Source: Paralichthys olivaceus
Lineage: Eukaryota > Chordata > Actinopteri > Pleuronectiformes > Paralichthyidae
Reading direction: 5' to 3'
Assembly: GCF_024713975.1 (NCBI RefSeq)
Contig: NC_091096.1
Coordinates: forward strand, 8,132,001 to 8,196,000
Length of the DNA stretch: 64,000 nt
Shown here: positions 1 to 13,048 of the stretch, piece after piece
Position numbering within the stretch: the first letter of the stretch is position 1
How the letters are laid out: each line of letters begins with the position of its first letter
Position numbers and translations under genes: made by a program
Notes under the pieces: generated by a model
Told to the model about the DNA's origin: nothing
The model's database searches: none
What the model saw: only the letters and a program-made list of their open reading frames with translations

Positions 1-981
1 ATTTGGGAATGTTCTGCCATTTTTCTCAGCGGATCCTCTCAAGCTGTGTGAGGTGGGATGGGGAGAAGAGGTGACCAAGAAACCAAAGGTCAAAGAAATG
101 GAGCAGAGGAAAAAACTGTAAATGTGAAAATCGCTGCCTCTAATTCAGATACACAACTGCCTTCACCCAAGTATTTGCATAAAAACTATAACGAATCATC
201 AGATACATGTTAAAGATGAAGGAATTCTGTAAAAATAGAAAACTCAATAGCATAAAAGCAGAAAGTGGCTTTTGATATTGTGAAATACAATATTTGACAA
301 CGTAGAAATGTCAGGTGGACGGTTGTGTTGGGGGGGGTCCCACCATGAAAGCACTGTCACTCAATTGTGCGTTATGATACAGAGTAAAGGTTTTCAATAG
401 CAGACGATAACTGGGGACAACAGAGAAAACAAAACTGCTCCATATCAAACTGTTATTTTCTTCATACACACAATCACACTAAGAACCATTGGGACATTTA
501 CTTAAATGTAAAAACCCAGAAGATTGAAATGAAATTTGCATTTTACTTTTTGTTATATTTCAAAAGCTTCCTTCTGATTCACTTGACAGCTGAGTGGAAA
601 CACAGCTCCACGATCACCCAGAAAACTTAACTTATGTTTGTTGCAGTTCCTGAATGTATGAATAAACGGCTTTCATGTGTTGCGTTTGACAAATGAAGAG
701 TGTGTTCGTCGTCCCCGAGTGTTGACTGAAGCTGCCGATGACAGAGAAGCGGAGCGGGTTTCTTTTCCGCCGTGCTCCCCACGCCCCTGACCCATCTAAT
801 TGGGTTTCAGTGCCATCACAGACGCCACTGTCAGTTTGACTGGTTTCACTTCTGGATTCAGCTCTGACTGTTATTTAGAACTGACAAGGAAACTTTCTGA
901 ATTACACCCTGTCAAATATACAGACGTGAATCCAGGCACAGGTTCACACAGTCTCGTATTCTTAGGTGGTCACGTACGCGA

Positions 982-999
982 ACACACACACACACACAC
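982..999. repeat. (CA)9 microsatellite
   Basis: Uninterrupted CA dinucleotides lie about 165 bases before a longer TG tract. The two could pair as an inverted repeat in single-stranded DNA or RNA. Confidence 0.9.
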
Positions 1000-1162
1000 T
1001 TAAAATCTCTCTCTCGAAAACAGATGCAAACACACTGTCCATCCACCTTTCTTGAACACCCACAACTATGCACAAGCAGACACCAGTGTAGCCCCCCTTT
1101 GGTCATATATTCTCTTTGCTGTGTCAGTGTGTACTGACTGACTTGCTTCTCTTTGAATGTAC

Positions 1163-1164
<2 letters not shown>

Positions 1165-1211
<47 letters not shown>
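1165..1211. repeat. (TG)23 microsatellite
   Basis: A perfect TG repeat of about 47 bases inside the presumed COMMD10 intron. Its length makes it likely to be polymorphic. Confidence 0.95.
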
Positions 1212-1212
<1 letters not shown>

Positions 1213-4200
1213 CAAAGCCTTCATATCTTTCCTCTGCACAGACTCTGCAGAACTGACAGTGCAGATGTACAAACACCGATACAAGTTTGGTTGGAGTTTT
1301 TTTTGCTGCAAACAATGTAGAAAAGGCTAATGCTCATGATCAAAGTTGCAGAATAACCACTGCATAATCCTCTCCATTAAAAATAGGCTCATAATACCTT
1401 AAACTTTGTTGCGCACGAAAATAAATGTCAAACGCATAATGGACTTGGAGGCTTAAATGTTAAATTTACATCACACAAACATTTGACACAGAGCCTAAAG
1501 CGAAACAAAAAGACATGTAACTGAGATTTCAGTTGCCTCACAATGACTTTACCCGCTCCATAAATAGGCCAGACTTCAAGAACTCCTCACACAGCTAAAC
1601 AAACAGCGTCCTGCTCAGCCGCTCGCGCATCAAAATGTCAGCTAACGTTTGAAGAGACGACTGAAACCACAACAAACAAACCTCCTTGTGTGCATCTGCA
1701 GCCATCTCTCATCACCTGAGCTTTGTTTTGACCAAACACATTTTCTACATCCCCACACGGCTAATCTGCACCTATCTGCCCCGCCGCGCAGTCAGGGCTA
1801 GACCAGCCGGCGAGGGGGATCGAGTCTGGCTTTGATACGGGCGGCCTTGATGCAACAAAGATATCTGGTCCAGGCTGAACTTGTTTTTTTTTCTTTTCTT
1901 GTTTGACGGGACTCCATCTCCACCAGACAGGCAGGACTGGATAGAGCCTGGAGAGAACTGGGCTCCACCCAATCCCACCCTACAAAGACTGCCCACACAC
2001 ACCCACACACTTTCATCCCAGGCTATGTTTCCTCTTTCGGATGCCAATCAAACATTTCATAACAACTTGCTTTTGGACTCTCCGCAACAACATCTTCCTC
2101 TATCTGCTTGTCTGCTTCCTTTCTTCTTTACAATATTCTGAGAGCGGAAAAAAACAGGACACACTATATGAGTTTTGTCAATATTGCACAGCGGCATCTC
2201 TTTCATTCTCCCTCTCTTTCCTACTGCAATACTGATCTGAGCGATAAAGCCTGCCTCTATTATTAGCAGTGTAATAGAGGGCTGTGGTTGTGAGGATCTG
2301 ACAAGGAGATGATAACAAAAGTGCTTACTCCTCCGTTCTCCCCCGCGCTGCTCCCGTATCATTTAGAAAACAGTCGCAGTGCAGCAGCAGATCATGGCTG
2401 GCTAATGGCCTTAGAATATTACTGCTGCCACAGTAAGCAACACTTACCATTACTCAGTTTGTACAGACATTAAGAAGAACATCATTAAATTAAAGAATGT
2501 ATCTGTGATTCCGCCCCTCCGCCATACTCCAATAAATATTTGCGATCACGTAACAGAGCCAGATGCCAAATTAAGAGGAGAAATTAAGTGAGAGTCAGAT
2601 TAGTCAGAGCTGGGGTGGACCACAGTTGCTTTCAGGATTAAGATTCCCATTATGGACTTGCAGCTGCTTCCTTTCAGATTTCAAACAGAGTGGTTTTGGC
2701 AGTTCTCAACCAAAACATGTATCTGTGGTCCCAGAAAATGCCCCTGGGTTCATTTCCAGACACATTTATCATCTCCACCCGTAATTATTGCTGTTGAAAA
2801 AGATCTAGATTTGACACCTGGCATCATGGAGTTGAGAATAAGTTCACTCAAGTGAGTTTGTTCCTCGGTTTCCCAAATATAGACGGGACTGTTTTTGACC
2901 CGAGGTGAAACATGTGAGAACAAACTGGTACTTAAAGGTAAGTTCCACTTTATTATAACTTGTGGGATGTGGAGCCACAAAGACGTCGCTTCAGTTGAGT
3001 CAGACAGGCTAAAGAAATGCAAGTAGTCAGACAATAGCCCAACAGTACTGCTGGATAACTGGAAACACTACTTGAAGGTAAAATGAAACATGGAATATCT
3101 GTAATAAACTCTTTGTATACAGGATAATTGTGCAGGGACAGCCACAGTAACAGGGGTAGTTTGAAGTTTACCCATCTGTGACTGATAAGTTTAACAGACG
3201 CTTTGGGAAATAACGTTACCACTTTTGTTCGTCTTTCAAAAAAGTTTGGTTTGCATTTGTTTAAAATCTCATCATGTGACTCCTTTTTTTTTAGCAAATC
3301 GAGCCCTCAACAGTTAACTTGCATTGTTATTATCAATAACAGACACAAGGCTAAACTGAATTTCCATTTTAGGATCGACACAAAGACATGTGAGTAGACC
3401 CCACACAGATAAGACAGGGCAACAGAATGAACAGAGACCCCTTAACATCAGATACCAAACCATGGAACACGTCCCCCACTTTGAGAAAAGGTGTAAAAAC
3501 CTACTGCTGAGAATGTGAGTGAGTTTTCTTTATAATTAAAATGAGAAACAAAAGTAGGAAGAAGAGTAGAAAACAAGTTAGCGCATGGTCATCCCCAGAG
3601 GCTGATATGATATGATTTATACACAGTGCCTGTGGTTGGGCTAAAGGTGAGAGTCAATAGCGGCCTAGACATTCATGTGTCTGTCTGAGAGTGTGTGTGT
3701 GAGAACATGGGATGTACGTATTTGAAGCACTGGGTGCGACTCTGAAAAACTTTTAGAACAACTGCTTTGTATTAAATGAAAACAATTTTGAAAATATAAG
3801 CATTTATATCAAAATCTATACTTTTCCATACATGTGTGTATGCGTGTGTATATTCATGTGTGCGTTTCTGTCTGGTATTCTCTCGTGTTTCTTGTGCCAA
3901 ACCCAAGATAGTGACATTTCATAGCAGCTTCCCGAATCTATAATTCATAACACAATCTCTAGACAAAGAACAGTGTGTGCGGCCCTCATCAGACATGGGA
4001 ACCGACACAGTTGCTAAAGCTGGGACAAAATATAGTTGTGGAGCTACGACCTGGAGCTAATAAGACGTATTACAGACTGTGATCGCAGACAAGAGCTCAC
4101 AGTCTGTCAGGCAGGCAGCTGACAGCCACATGTGGGATAAGGTATACTAGATTTCCTCTCTGTCTCTTTTTCTTTCTCCGCCTTGGTGGATTTTCTGTGA

Positions 4201-4754
4201 CCCACATCAACAGGAAACCGACATGCAGACAAGTGAACAAGTTACAATATGACTCAGTGCGCCGTCTCCTTCGAAACAAAGCCTCTTTTCAACACCTTCC
4301 CACATTTCTTTTGTTGTGATAGACACCTGTAATCACCTCCGTGCTTACGCAAAGGACAATCATGCAATATTTAGAAACTCAAGCTCCGATCATTCTCGAA
4401 GGAAACATGCAAGATTTATTCCTGTTGTTTGATGAAGGTTGTTTTGGTGCGATGCAGAAGAAAGTGAGTCGTGTTAGTCACACTCACCACTCATCTTTGC
4501 TAAATAAAGAGTCTTGTACCATGTCTTACAAACAAAAGCTTCTGCATTAATCAAAGATATTGTTCCCGCAGAACAAAAGCCCGTCTGCCAAAGCTGAAAT
4601 TCGATTGATTTTTAATCTATACAACGGTGCCAAAATGATTAGAGGATTAATAGATCGGCAAAATTAATTAATACAATGAGAAAATTGTTAAAGTACATTC
4701 AGGATAAAAAAACATCCACACAGCTTCCAACTTATCACATTATTACATCCACTG

Positions 4755-4977
4755 AAGAGGTTATGTTTTCACCCCCATCTGTTGAATTGTTTGTTTGTCA
4801 GCAAGACTACGCAAAAAAAACTACTCAACAGATTTCCCCGAAACTTGGTGGAAGGATGAGAAATGGTTCAGGAAAGAACCCAATAAAAGTTGGCGATCCA
4901 GCAGTGTTTTTCTTTCTTTCTTTAACATTACATATGGATCTAGATGAAAAAGAAATCACAGTTTTCTCACATATTTA
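4755..4977 (+). mobile_element. Interspersed repeat family A, copy 1
   Basis: The segment shares an ordered set of short motifs with 26945-27210 and 45430-45700. These are a 'gcaagactacgcaaa'-type start, the core 'aacttggtggaaggatg' at 4842-4858, and 'ggatctagatgaaaaagaaa' at 4936-4955 followed by 'catattta'. From memory this matches a widespread non-coding teleost repeat, but I cannot name the family with certainty. No protein-coding capacity is visible. Confidence 0.55.
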
Positions 4978-7604
4978 GACTTGTAGGGTTAAAACAGACT
5001 AGCTGACATGAAGTGCTGTCTGACCATGTCTGAAGTAAACAGTGTTTATGGTCATAAAGTTTCTATGGCTGTTGCAAATAGCAAGCACATGATGAGCTGT
5101 TCAAATTGTATTATCTGCACAAACTTTCCTCAGAGGCATTCGTGCAGTTTCACTTGTTTGTGCACACGGAAAATAACAAACCGCAGATTTTCAGTTTTGG
5201 AAAGTCAAACAAATTGCTGGGTGCTGACAATTCTGCCCGGGGACAGGGGGTTCCAGACAAATCATACAATCTGATCAGGATGGAAATGGAAATGGACATA
5301 ATTTGTACTTTGAGCTCTAAACCTACAGCAGGTTCATGAAAAAAACACGCACATGTTCTTAAGGACACAGCAGCTGCTCTTATCTGTTGACATTATGAGT
5401 CTGTCTCAGCAGCATCTGACAGGCTATCACATTTCGTGTAGTTGATAAAATCAATGGGACATGCTGTTGCTTCTATTCATTCAGTGCACTGAGATGTTGT
5501 GATGGTTCCACAGGGTTTTCCTTAACATCTGATCCCATGAGCCTCAGTTTTGGCACCTCCGTTATAGTGGGACATGTATATACTGTAATTAAAATACAAC
5601 ATACTCTTGATAGCAGTTGACATATGTGGTGCGCTGAACACACAAATTGTCAAGGGCTTCTGCTCTCAATGTGATGCCTGCTCCAATTATCACAGAGACA
5701 AATGAGCCAAGCAGATGGGGGGGCTGTGTTGATTAAGATGTGAAGAAAAAAACCTGAGTGGAGGGAGAAAATAAAAAGAGTGAGTTTGGTCAAATACTGA
5801 AAAAAAGATAAAGACTGGTGATTGCAGAAATGGCAAGATAATGACAGTCGGGAATGGTGTGGATGTAGCAATGACGTGGAGGAAAAAGCTTTTCATAAGT
5901 GATGGAAGGATCATTTCTTATCTATTCATGTCTCACTGTGACTCATCCTTTAGAGCAGCCAAAAATAGCTTTTTCTCCAATTGCACATACGTTACGTTTC
6001 AGAAGTCATGAGTGTTGTAGTTCAAATGTAAATGTGCACAACGGAATGAGAAAGAATGAGAAAAAGTTCATGATATGTCAGCATCAAAACGTCAAATTAG
6101 GGCTTTTTAAGTAACATCACATTCAGCAAGACATCTCTGAATCACTTTAAAGTTCAAATGGTTTCTTGAGATTTTTTATCCTGGAATAAAGCAACACTGT
6201 CTGACAATCCTGGATTTGTTGCTGTTGAATTACAAATAACCACGTTTAGTCCCAGAATATGAAAAATAACTTTTTGTTTCTGATTTCTGGCAATGTAGTT
6301 TATTCTTTATTAATTTTTTTATTTCACTCATCCTTTTTCGACCATGAAAGAGAAATCATCTTTTATTTCATTTCTAATTCCATTTCTGAAAAGAAAATTG
6401 AAAAAGCAACAGGTACTCAGACATGTCCTGTTTACAGTGATATCTAACTGTCGTGCTGTTAAGAAAATTGAGAAAAATCAGAAAGAGGGACATTAATCAA
6501 GAGATGGAGTATGAAGAGCGACACTGCAATTAACAAGCTGATCAGAGAGGAAATGCAGACGCAGGAAGAACAAAAAAAAACATACAGGGAGAGGCAGAGG
6601 AAAATACTGATTTAAAAAGTTTAAGAGAAGCATGCACAGTACTTTTTATTTGAATGGGACCGGACTAAGAAAAACAAGAAATGGCTGGAAATAGTGTGGT
6701 GCTTTCACTTTGTTTGTTCACACCTCCCACACATCTGAGATGGAAGGTGCAAACCCTGAAAGGAGACAAATCACATTAAGCACCTAAAACTGTCGAACCC
6801 TGAATTGGAACGACTACAGCTGGCAGTTTATCCGTGGGCAGAGGGAGCGCTGCCTCTGCAGACTATTTATCCGAGGCTTACTGTTTACAAGGATTTCGGC
6901 TCTTGCATTAAGGCCATGCCCACACTGATGAGGAGGGTGCACCTGAAAATGCCTTGAACATGAGAGGCAGGTCTCTGTCGGACTGGCAAACATTTTCTAG
7001 CTGTTTTCCAAAAGCGTGTCAAAATGGAAACATCAAAACAAGAGCAAAATATCTAGTTCTTCTTGTTCTGTTGTCAGTGGCAACAAAATGGTGCATTAAG
7101 TCAACTACTGGTGAGGAGTATGTTTAAATTATTGTCATTTTATAATTATATAAGATTGTACTTTTCAGCAACAGCAGTCAAAGCCTTTATGTAGCGTAAT
7201 TGCGTAATTTTTTTAATTGTCAGCACAGAGGTCTGCCATTATCCCACTGGTTTCAAGTTGCCTCAGTGTTCGTATCAGAGCTGTGTCAAGTTACAGCAAA
7301 TTCAATCTTAACATTTCCTACTATTGTTTCTTCACATTAAAAGCATCACCAACAAGACAATGTCTTCTCAGCTGGGTGAACATCTGGTACTGTGCCTAGA
7401 TGACGCTCGCTGAGAGGCGCTCATGGTTTGATCATCGTTAACTTCTGAAGTGGAAAAACGTTTGTTTGCCTTCACAGTAAGAAGATACAACTGAAGACCA
7501 ACTAGAGTGTTTGCTGTCATAGTAAACCAAAAGTCGCTGTTACCACCTGAGACCACATGTTGTCACAGAATCAACCAGAAATGAAATATCAAGGGTTACA
7601 GCTT

Positions 7605-7985
7605 TTAACCACAGACATATATATAAAGATGTGTCTCCACTTGTTGAAAAAACATGAGGCTAAAATAAATCCCAGATAAGGGTGCCACCATTTTGCAGTT
7701 TTTAAAATGTGGTCATTTAAATCAGAGTCTGCACAGTCACGTTCAGGGGATGGAGCCTCAGTTTCAAGGTTGAAGTATGCACTGCACTAGATCCATCTAT
7801 CTATATCAATACTGCAGATGTTTTGAGGCTCTCGGGAAGCTGCTACATCTTGTTTTAGTTGATAGAACAGTGCACAGATATTTATGCGACTGAAGCTAAT
7901 AATGCTACTTGTTAACCAAGGCTTCATTGAGTCCCAGGCTGCTACTATGAAACCGCAATCACTCACCACTATACTTGTGCAGCCT
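7605..7985 (+). repeat. Probable degenerate teleost interspersed repeat
   Basis: The segment begins with 'acatatatataaagatgtg' and continues through phrases such as 'gcagatgttttgaggctctc'. These resemble an abundant fish repeat that normally starts 'atagactgtatataaagatgg'. A related start occurs near 55990, upstream of UBOX5. Recognition rests on memory of the repeat style, and no terminal repeats were found. Confidence 0.3.
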
Positions 7986-9208
7986 CACGAGTCGACAACA
8001 TAATTACAGTGATATGTCAATTAAATCACCTGTACTTAAGTCGACTCATTGACGAATGAAATAAATTCAAAGAAAGACGTGAAGTTTCTTAACCTTGCCT
8101 CTATGTTTCCCATGTCAACTCTACAACGTGAGACCATAATCTGAATTCATTCACTCTGAAGAGGCAACTGAACAAATGTATCATTCATATTTACAAGTTG
8201 CAGGAGTGCATGTGTTGTAAGGACAATCACCTTCGATCTAACAGCTGCAGTCCGCTGTGGTGGAAAACCAGTTGTTTTTTTTCCCCAAATTCATCCCTCT
8301 GTCTTTTTATAAACGAAAATAAGTTTTTGTTTCAGAGCGTCTAAATCAAGAAGCTGCACATCGCAGAGCCAGGGAGAGAGGAGACGCTCAGCAGCTTGAG
8401 TGCTAAGATAAACAAGTCATGGAACACGGGCCGTGTGCGAGCCGTAACAAGATGATTATGGTGGTGGCAGCTAGTTACCGCTGCCTGATATGGAGACAGA
8501 GAGAAGGTGCCTTGTCAGGATCCAGCCTCTGCTGCCAAGCCTGTAAACTCTGCTCTAACTGAAGAGCCATGAGAAAGCTGTTACGGATCGGTGTTGAACT
8601 GAACCCATCATGAGAACTAACATTAGATACATCTATTTGAGATTCTGGCTCTGTTTGTGTATTGCACCAAAGCCGACCGGCGATTAAAAGTTTTAAAAGT
8701 AAATACTAAAGTTTCTTTGTTCAAACTTCTTTTTCACTCTGAATCTGTTTACACCAACAACGCCTCAAAAAGCTGTGTCAAACCTTAATCTTCTAAATGT
8801 GTGTGGGGTGGCTTAAATAAAAGCTGAAGCTAGGCAACATCTTGTAGCGTCAGCCTTGTCCAGCCATCGGTGGGCCAGGATCTGGGATAAGTGGGCACTC
8901 AACCCCTTCAGCCAAGGCCTCCATTTTGAAACAGTATGCATTTTAATGTATTAGGTTGGCACAAGGTTGGAGTCGGGGGTCATGGGCAACTGAGCTCTGT
9001 GTGGTTCTGTATTTGTGTGAGTGAGTGTGAATGAAAGAGAGAGAAAATGCTTGCACAAGACGAGTCCCTGCTCCTGTTCACAACTGTAAGGCCTGTTTTT
9101 TCCACGATGTGGCAGAGCTAGAGGATCGTCAAGGCAGCCAGCCTATGCCTGGATGGTATGTAGACACTGTCATTCTCATACACAAGGAGAGAGCGGGCAG
9201 GACAAAAA

Positions 9209-9231
9209 TGTGTGTGTGTGTGTGTGTGTGT
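9209..9231. repeat. (TG)11 microsatellite
   Basis: A short perfect TG tract followed by GA-rich sequence, inside the presumed COMMD10 intron. Confidence 0.9.
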
Positions 9232-11049
9232 CTGTGAGAGAGAGTGAGAAACGAGGGAGAGTGTCACTTGTCCCTCTAATTAAGCAAAAACACCTAATAA
9301 CTAAACAATTCATTTTCACATATATATTGCAGCACCAATTACATTGCAGTTGACATAAGAGATAATAATGTTTTCCATTTCTTTGACGTGCTGATCAGTT
9401 CATATCAAAATAAGAAGTCTGTGCACTGAGGAGAACTGATGTCGTTGGTATTAAATTATTTCTAACTCATTAATCAGATGGTTGTTTGTTTTAAATCAAA
9501 AATGTTTTTGCCTTTGGAAGTTCTTGTATTACAGATACAGAAATTGGATTCCTTCTTTAAAATAAAAAAAATTATTTTGTAGAAAATACTGTTATTAATT
9601 ATTAGTATTAGAATCTTCTGTCTTATAACAGAAAGTTTCAACTGTTTTCTACTTTTGTGCGTCTACTTCACACTGATTGGTTTGTGAATGAACCAGTTCC
9701 TATGGTTCTGAAGGTCCAGACCAAACAAGGTAGGTGTGGAAGAAACCTTAATGAACCCTAGGCATCATGATTTACCGGCAACCTCAACTGTATATTACAC
9801 TTCAAGACTATTTTCTTCCATTTTCATGCATAACCACAGATATTCTGCTCCGAGCGCTGCCAAAACTCAGGAGACCAACCGACAGCGCTTTCTTGAAAGA
9901 ATCCTGTGCAAATGCTGAGGACTGGAGCTGTTTCTGTTTTCCAAACGCTTCTGTGAAGACATGGTCGAAAGTTTCAAAATACACAATGTAAGATATTGGA
10001 AAAAAATGTATCAGCACCAAAAACTCAGATACTTGCAGATTCTGTAAAAATGATGAGGAGCCCAATACCGAATACATGCCACTCTGAACCTTAAGACAGT
10101 TTTCTAAAGCAACACTTTAGCTTTCAACCAAACCGTCAAATACCAGTTTGACATCAAAGGGGCTGGGTGATCAGTTTGACGCTGCTGACAATTTGTTGAT
10201 ACAGGCGGAGGAAGCACTCTGTGCCCTATCATTGCAGTGGGATGACAACAGTGCCAGGCTCCAACCCACTCATTATAATCATTATTTCAAGGGAAGATGC
10301 CTATGGCTCATATCCTTTCATTGCCATTACACCCCGTCACAGCGTCATGCAAGCAGACAAAGACAACCGCTGTCAACATGAAATAAAGCACATCTCCCAC
10401 AATAAAATAAGAATGAATACCTGTTCATGATGTGATTATATTGCTACTTTATAGCAAATATTTGCATTTCCATGAAAAACCCACAGCCCTTTTACACTGT
10501 GTATGCTAATGAGCCAACTTACAATGGAATGAATGGATGTGATTTGGCTGCATGCTTCTGCAATCAGTGCATCTTGTTTAAACTGAAATAGATTTCTCAC
10601 CCCGGCATAGTTCAGCCAAGAGGCAGAGCAGCCTCTCTAAAATAAACTCTGACTGAAAACTGAAATGAAGAGGAAAAAAAGAAAAGAAAGAAAGAAACCA
10701 CATGCACATCTGAAACTCCCAGTCTTAAGCACCCTTTTACCATCGCTACCGGCTATGGCAAAATGGCACCACATTATCAGGGGGATTAATGATTATTTCA
10801 CAAACTGTGTGTGAAACAAAACAGGCTGAATAACGAGAGAGAAATAAAAGCTGATCACAGGAGTGGGAGATGTGAGAATAAAAGAGGGATGTTAAATCAA
10901 TGAGATTTAAATGGGAGTTGCAGTTGGATTTGTGGGGTTGATGGCTTCGCTATCTGGGTGTCAAGCATGTACCGTGGGTGTACTAAACAACATCCAAACA
11001 TCCCCAAATCCCCCAGGCACCTTTTGAGAGGCTAAAGAATCTGGGAAAG

Positions 11050-11420
11050 GGACTCGTGGAGAAAAACAGAAGTGGAGGTTAGAGGGGGAGGTGGGGTGAG
11101 TGGAAGAGGGAGATATAGAGAGTGTGTAATAGGGAGAGAAAATCAATGGGTACCCCCAGATCAAATAAAAGCCATGACATCATCTTATGGCAAGGAGCGG
11201 GGTGGTGAGGAGCTGAGGGGGAGAGGAGGAGAAGGGAGCGACGAGAGCACCCACAGTCCCATTCTCTGGACTGGATAAGAGCCGAACAATGTGCCCTCGA
11301 TGAATGGGATCCCAAATCCCACAGCAGAAAAACAAATCACCAGTGGGAAAGGGGGAGGGCGAGCGAGAGATGGAGAAGGAGACAGAGAGGGATGGAGGGA
11401 GAAAGGGAGACCCTTAAAAA
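11050..11420. repeat. Purine-rich low-complexity stretch
   Basis: The plus strand is dominated by G and A over several hundred bases, with runs such as 'gagggggagaggaggagaag'. This strand asymmetry gives long open frames on both strands that have no conserved content. Such tracts can form triplex DNA, but nothing here shows function. Confidence 0.7.
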
Positions 11421-11733
11421 GATGTGCACACAAAGCGACAAAGCATCTCGGGACATGTAGAGCAAGGCAAGTAGAGATTGAAACAAAGCTGCCTTTGTCC
11501 TCCATGGCTGGTGGGTGGCTTCGTGTGAAGGATTTGAACGTGGTAGCATTTACATCAGAGCTCTCCAATATATTGATCAGCTGGTGTAATCCCCAAAATG
11601 ATAAATGAAAAGGTTGGATCTACTCCGGGTGTTTTGTTTGTGGGGTCTACACAGCGAGAGCATGTGGGAGGCAGAAAGTGGGCTTTACGCAACTCTTCAG
11701 AGGAAAGCTTTGAGTTTCGTTCAAAGTTGGGGC

Positions 11734-11750
11734 CTGCTGCTGCTGCTGCT

Positions 11751-11788
<38 letters not shown>

Positions 11789-11823
11789 TGCTCCTGCTCC
11801 TGCGGCTGCTGCTGCGGCTGCTG
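11734..11823. repeat. Interrupted (CTG)n/(CAG)n trinucleotide repeat
   Basis: About 30 trinucleotides, mostly CTG on the plus strand, are interrupted by TCT, CCT, CTC and CGG units. A COMMD10 transcript would read it as CAG. It opens poly-Leu, poly-Ala and poly-Gln frames in different registers, but none is joined to recognisable coding sequence or a plausible splice structure, so it is treated as a non-coding intronic microsatellite. Confidence 0.9.
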
Positions 11824-12519
11824 GCAATGCCGGTTTGATGGAGACACGTGAGACGGGGAGGGACGTTCAGGGAGCCTCTGATCACAGCACCTCCTCACTG
11901 AAGTCAAAATGGGATGTGTAATTGCGTTCCTCATCACACAGCGTTAATAAATAAAGTCACAGACTTCGCTGGGAGGGCTCAATGTGCGTGAGTTTGAGCA
12001 CGTTTCCATGCAAGTGTGAGTTGTTGTGTGTTTTCAAACAAAAGAGCTTCCGTTCCTCTGTGACTACAGCGCTGGTGCTGTAAGCCAGAACGGAGAAAAA
12101 CTAAATTAGAATCACAAGGAGGGAAGTCTTTCATGTCTGATGCTTTGATAACAAAAAAACAAGCAGGTTCCCACCAACTAGAATTAGTTGGCTTAAAATT
12201 TGGAACTAGCTGGGGACAGCTTGACACAAAGTGTTCAAAACAACAAATGAAAGATTCACTCGCGTTTAAGAGAATAAAAGACAGAATCACATAATGAAAT
12301 GTATTTTGGGGATTTATGAAAAAGGAGCAGGGAGTCTGCGGAGGTGGAGTAAAAGGTAAAAAAATGCTCTGACACTCAGATCTGGCAGAAATATGATCTG
12401 ACAATTTAGAAGCACTTAAGCACAATCAATAGCAGCTACGATGCTACAGACGCCTCTCCGATGAAAAATTTGATCATGAAAAGTCCCACATGAACTGAAC
12501 AATATTTTGGCTTGATAGG

Positions 12520-12640
12520 AACTACCTAATTTTAATTACTAACTACTAATTAATATATCTGCATTTTCTTAACAATAAATTTGTTGATTATTCCACAAAA
12601 CATAAAATTTTTTGAAAAAATTGCATCTTCAAGCAGCTTT
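12520..12640 (+). mobile_element. Fragment of hAT-like non-autonomous element (weak)
   Basis: AT-rich sequence carrying the order 'ctgcattttctt', 'ttgttgattattcc' and 'acaaaacataaaattttttg'. This resembles the middle of the 'gggctgcaac' repeat family also seen near 17.6, 18.6, 29.3 and 32.5 kb. Both termini are missing. Confidence 0.3.
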
Positions 12641-13000
12641 TTTCAGCCTGTCTAACATATTCAATTAAAAAAAAAGAAAAATCTGTTTGGGATTTTGTCT
12701 TAAAGCCGAACTAAGTCATTTTTTTCTCTCTCTCTGTGGTATGAAACTCAAGAGCTTTGCTTTATCAACTCTCATCAAATCTGTCTGAAGCTATCAGCTG
12801 CAGAGATACTTTGAAGTCTGAGCCAGCATGCAGAAGCTACATTAGCTCACCAGCTCTTACCCCCGTGTCTTTGTGGCCTGGCATGTCCACAATAAATATT
12901 GAAATCGGCAGTGGCTGCCTCGCAAGTGGATGTTCTGTATTATAAATGTCAACCTACCCTTGGTCGGTAGAGCAGTGGCTCATTCTGATGCCACAGGACA

Positions 13001-13048
13001 GAGACGACGAGAGGGAGAGAGAGACGACGAGAGGGAGAGAGAGACGAC
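13001..13048. repeat. 20-bp tandem repeat, about 2.4 copies
   Basis: The unit 'gagacgacgagagggagaga' occurs at 13001-13020, is repeated exactly at 13021-13040, and begins a third time at 13041. It is a small GA-rich minisatellite with two identical copies, which suggests recent duplication. Confidence 0.9.

Noticed and set aside
11598..11937. Long open frames with poly-Gln, poly-Ala or poly-Leu around the CTG repeat
   Set aside because: They exist in several registers on both strands because of the trinucleotide repeat. The flanks show no conserved protein and no splice pattern.
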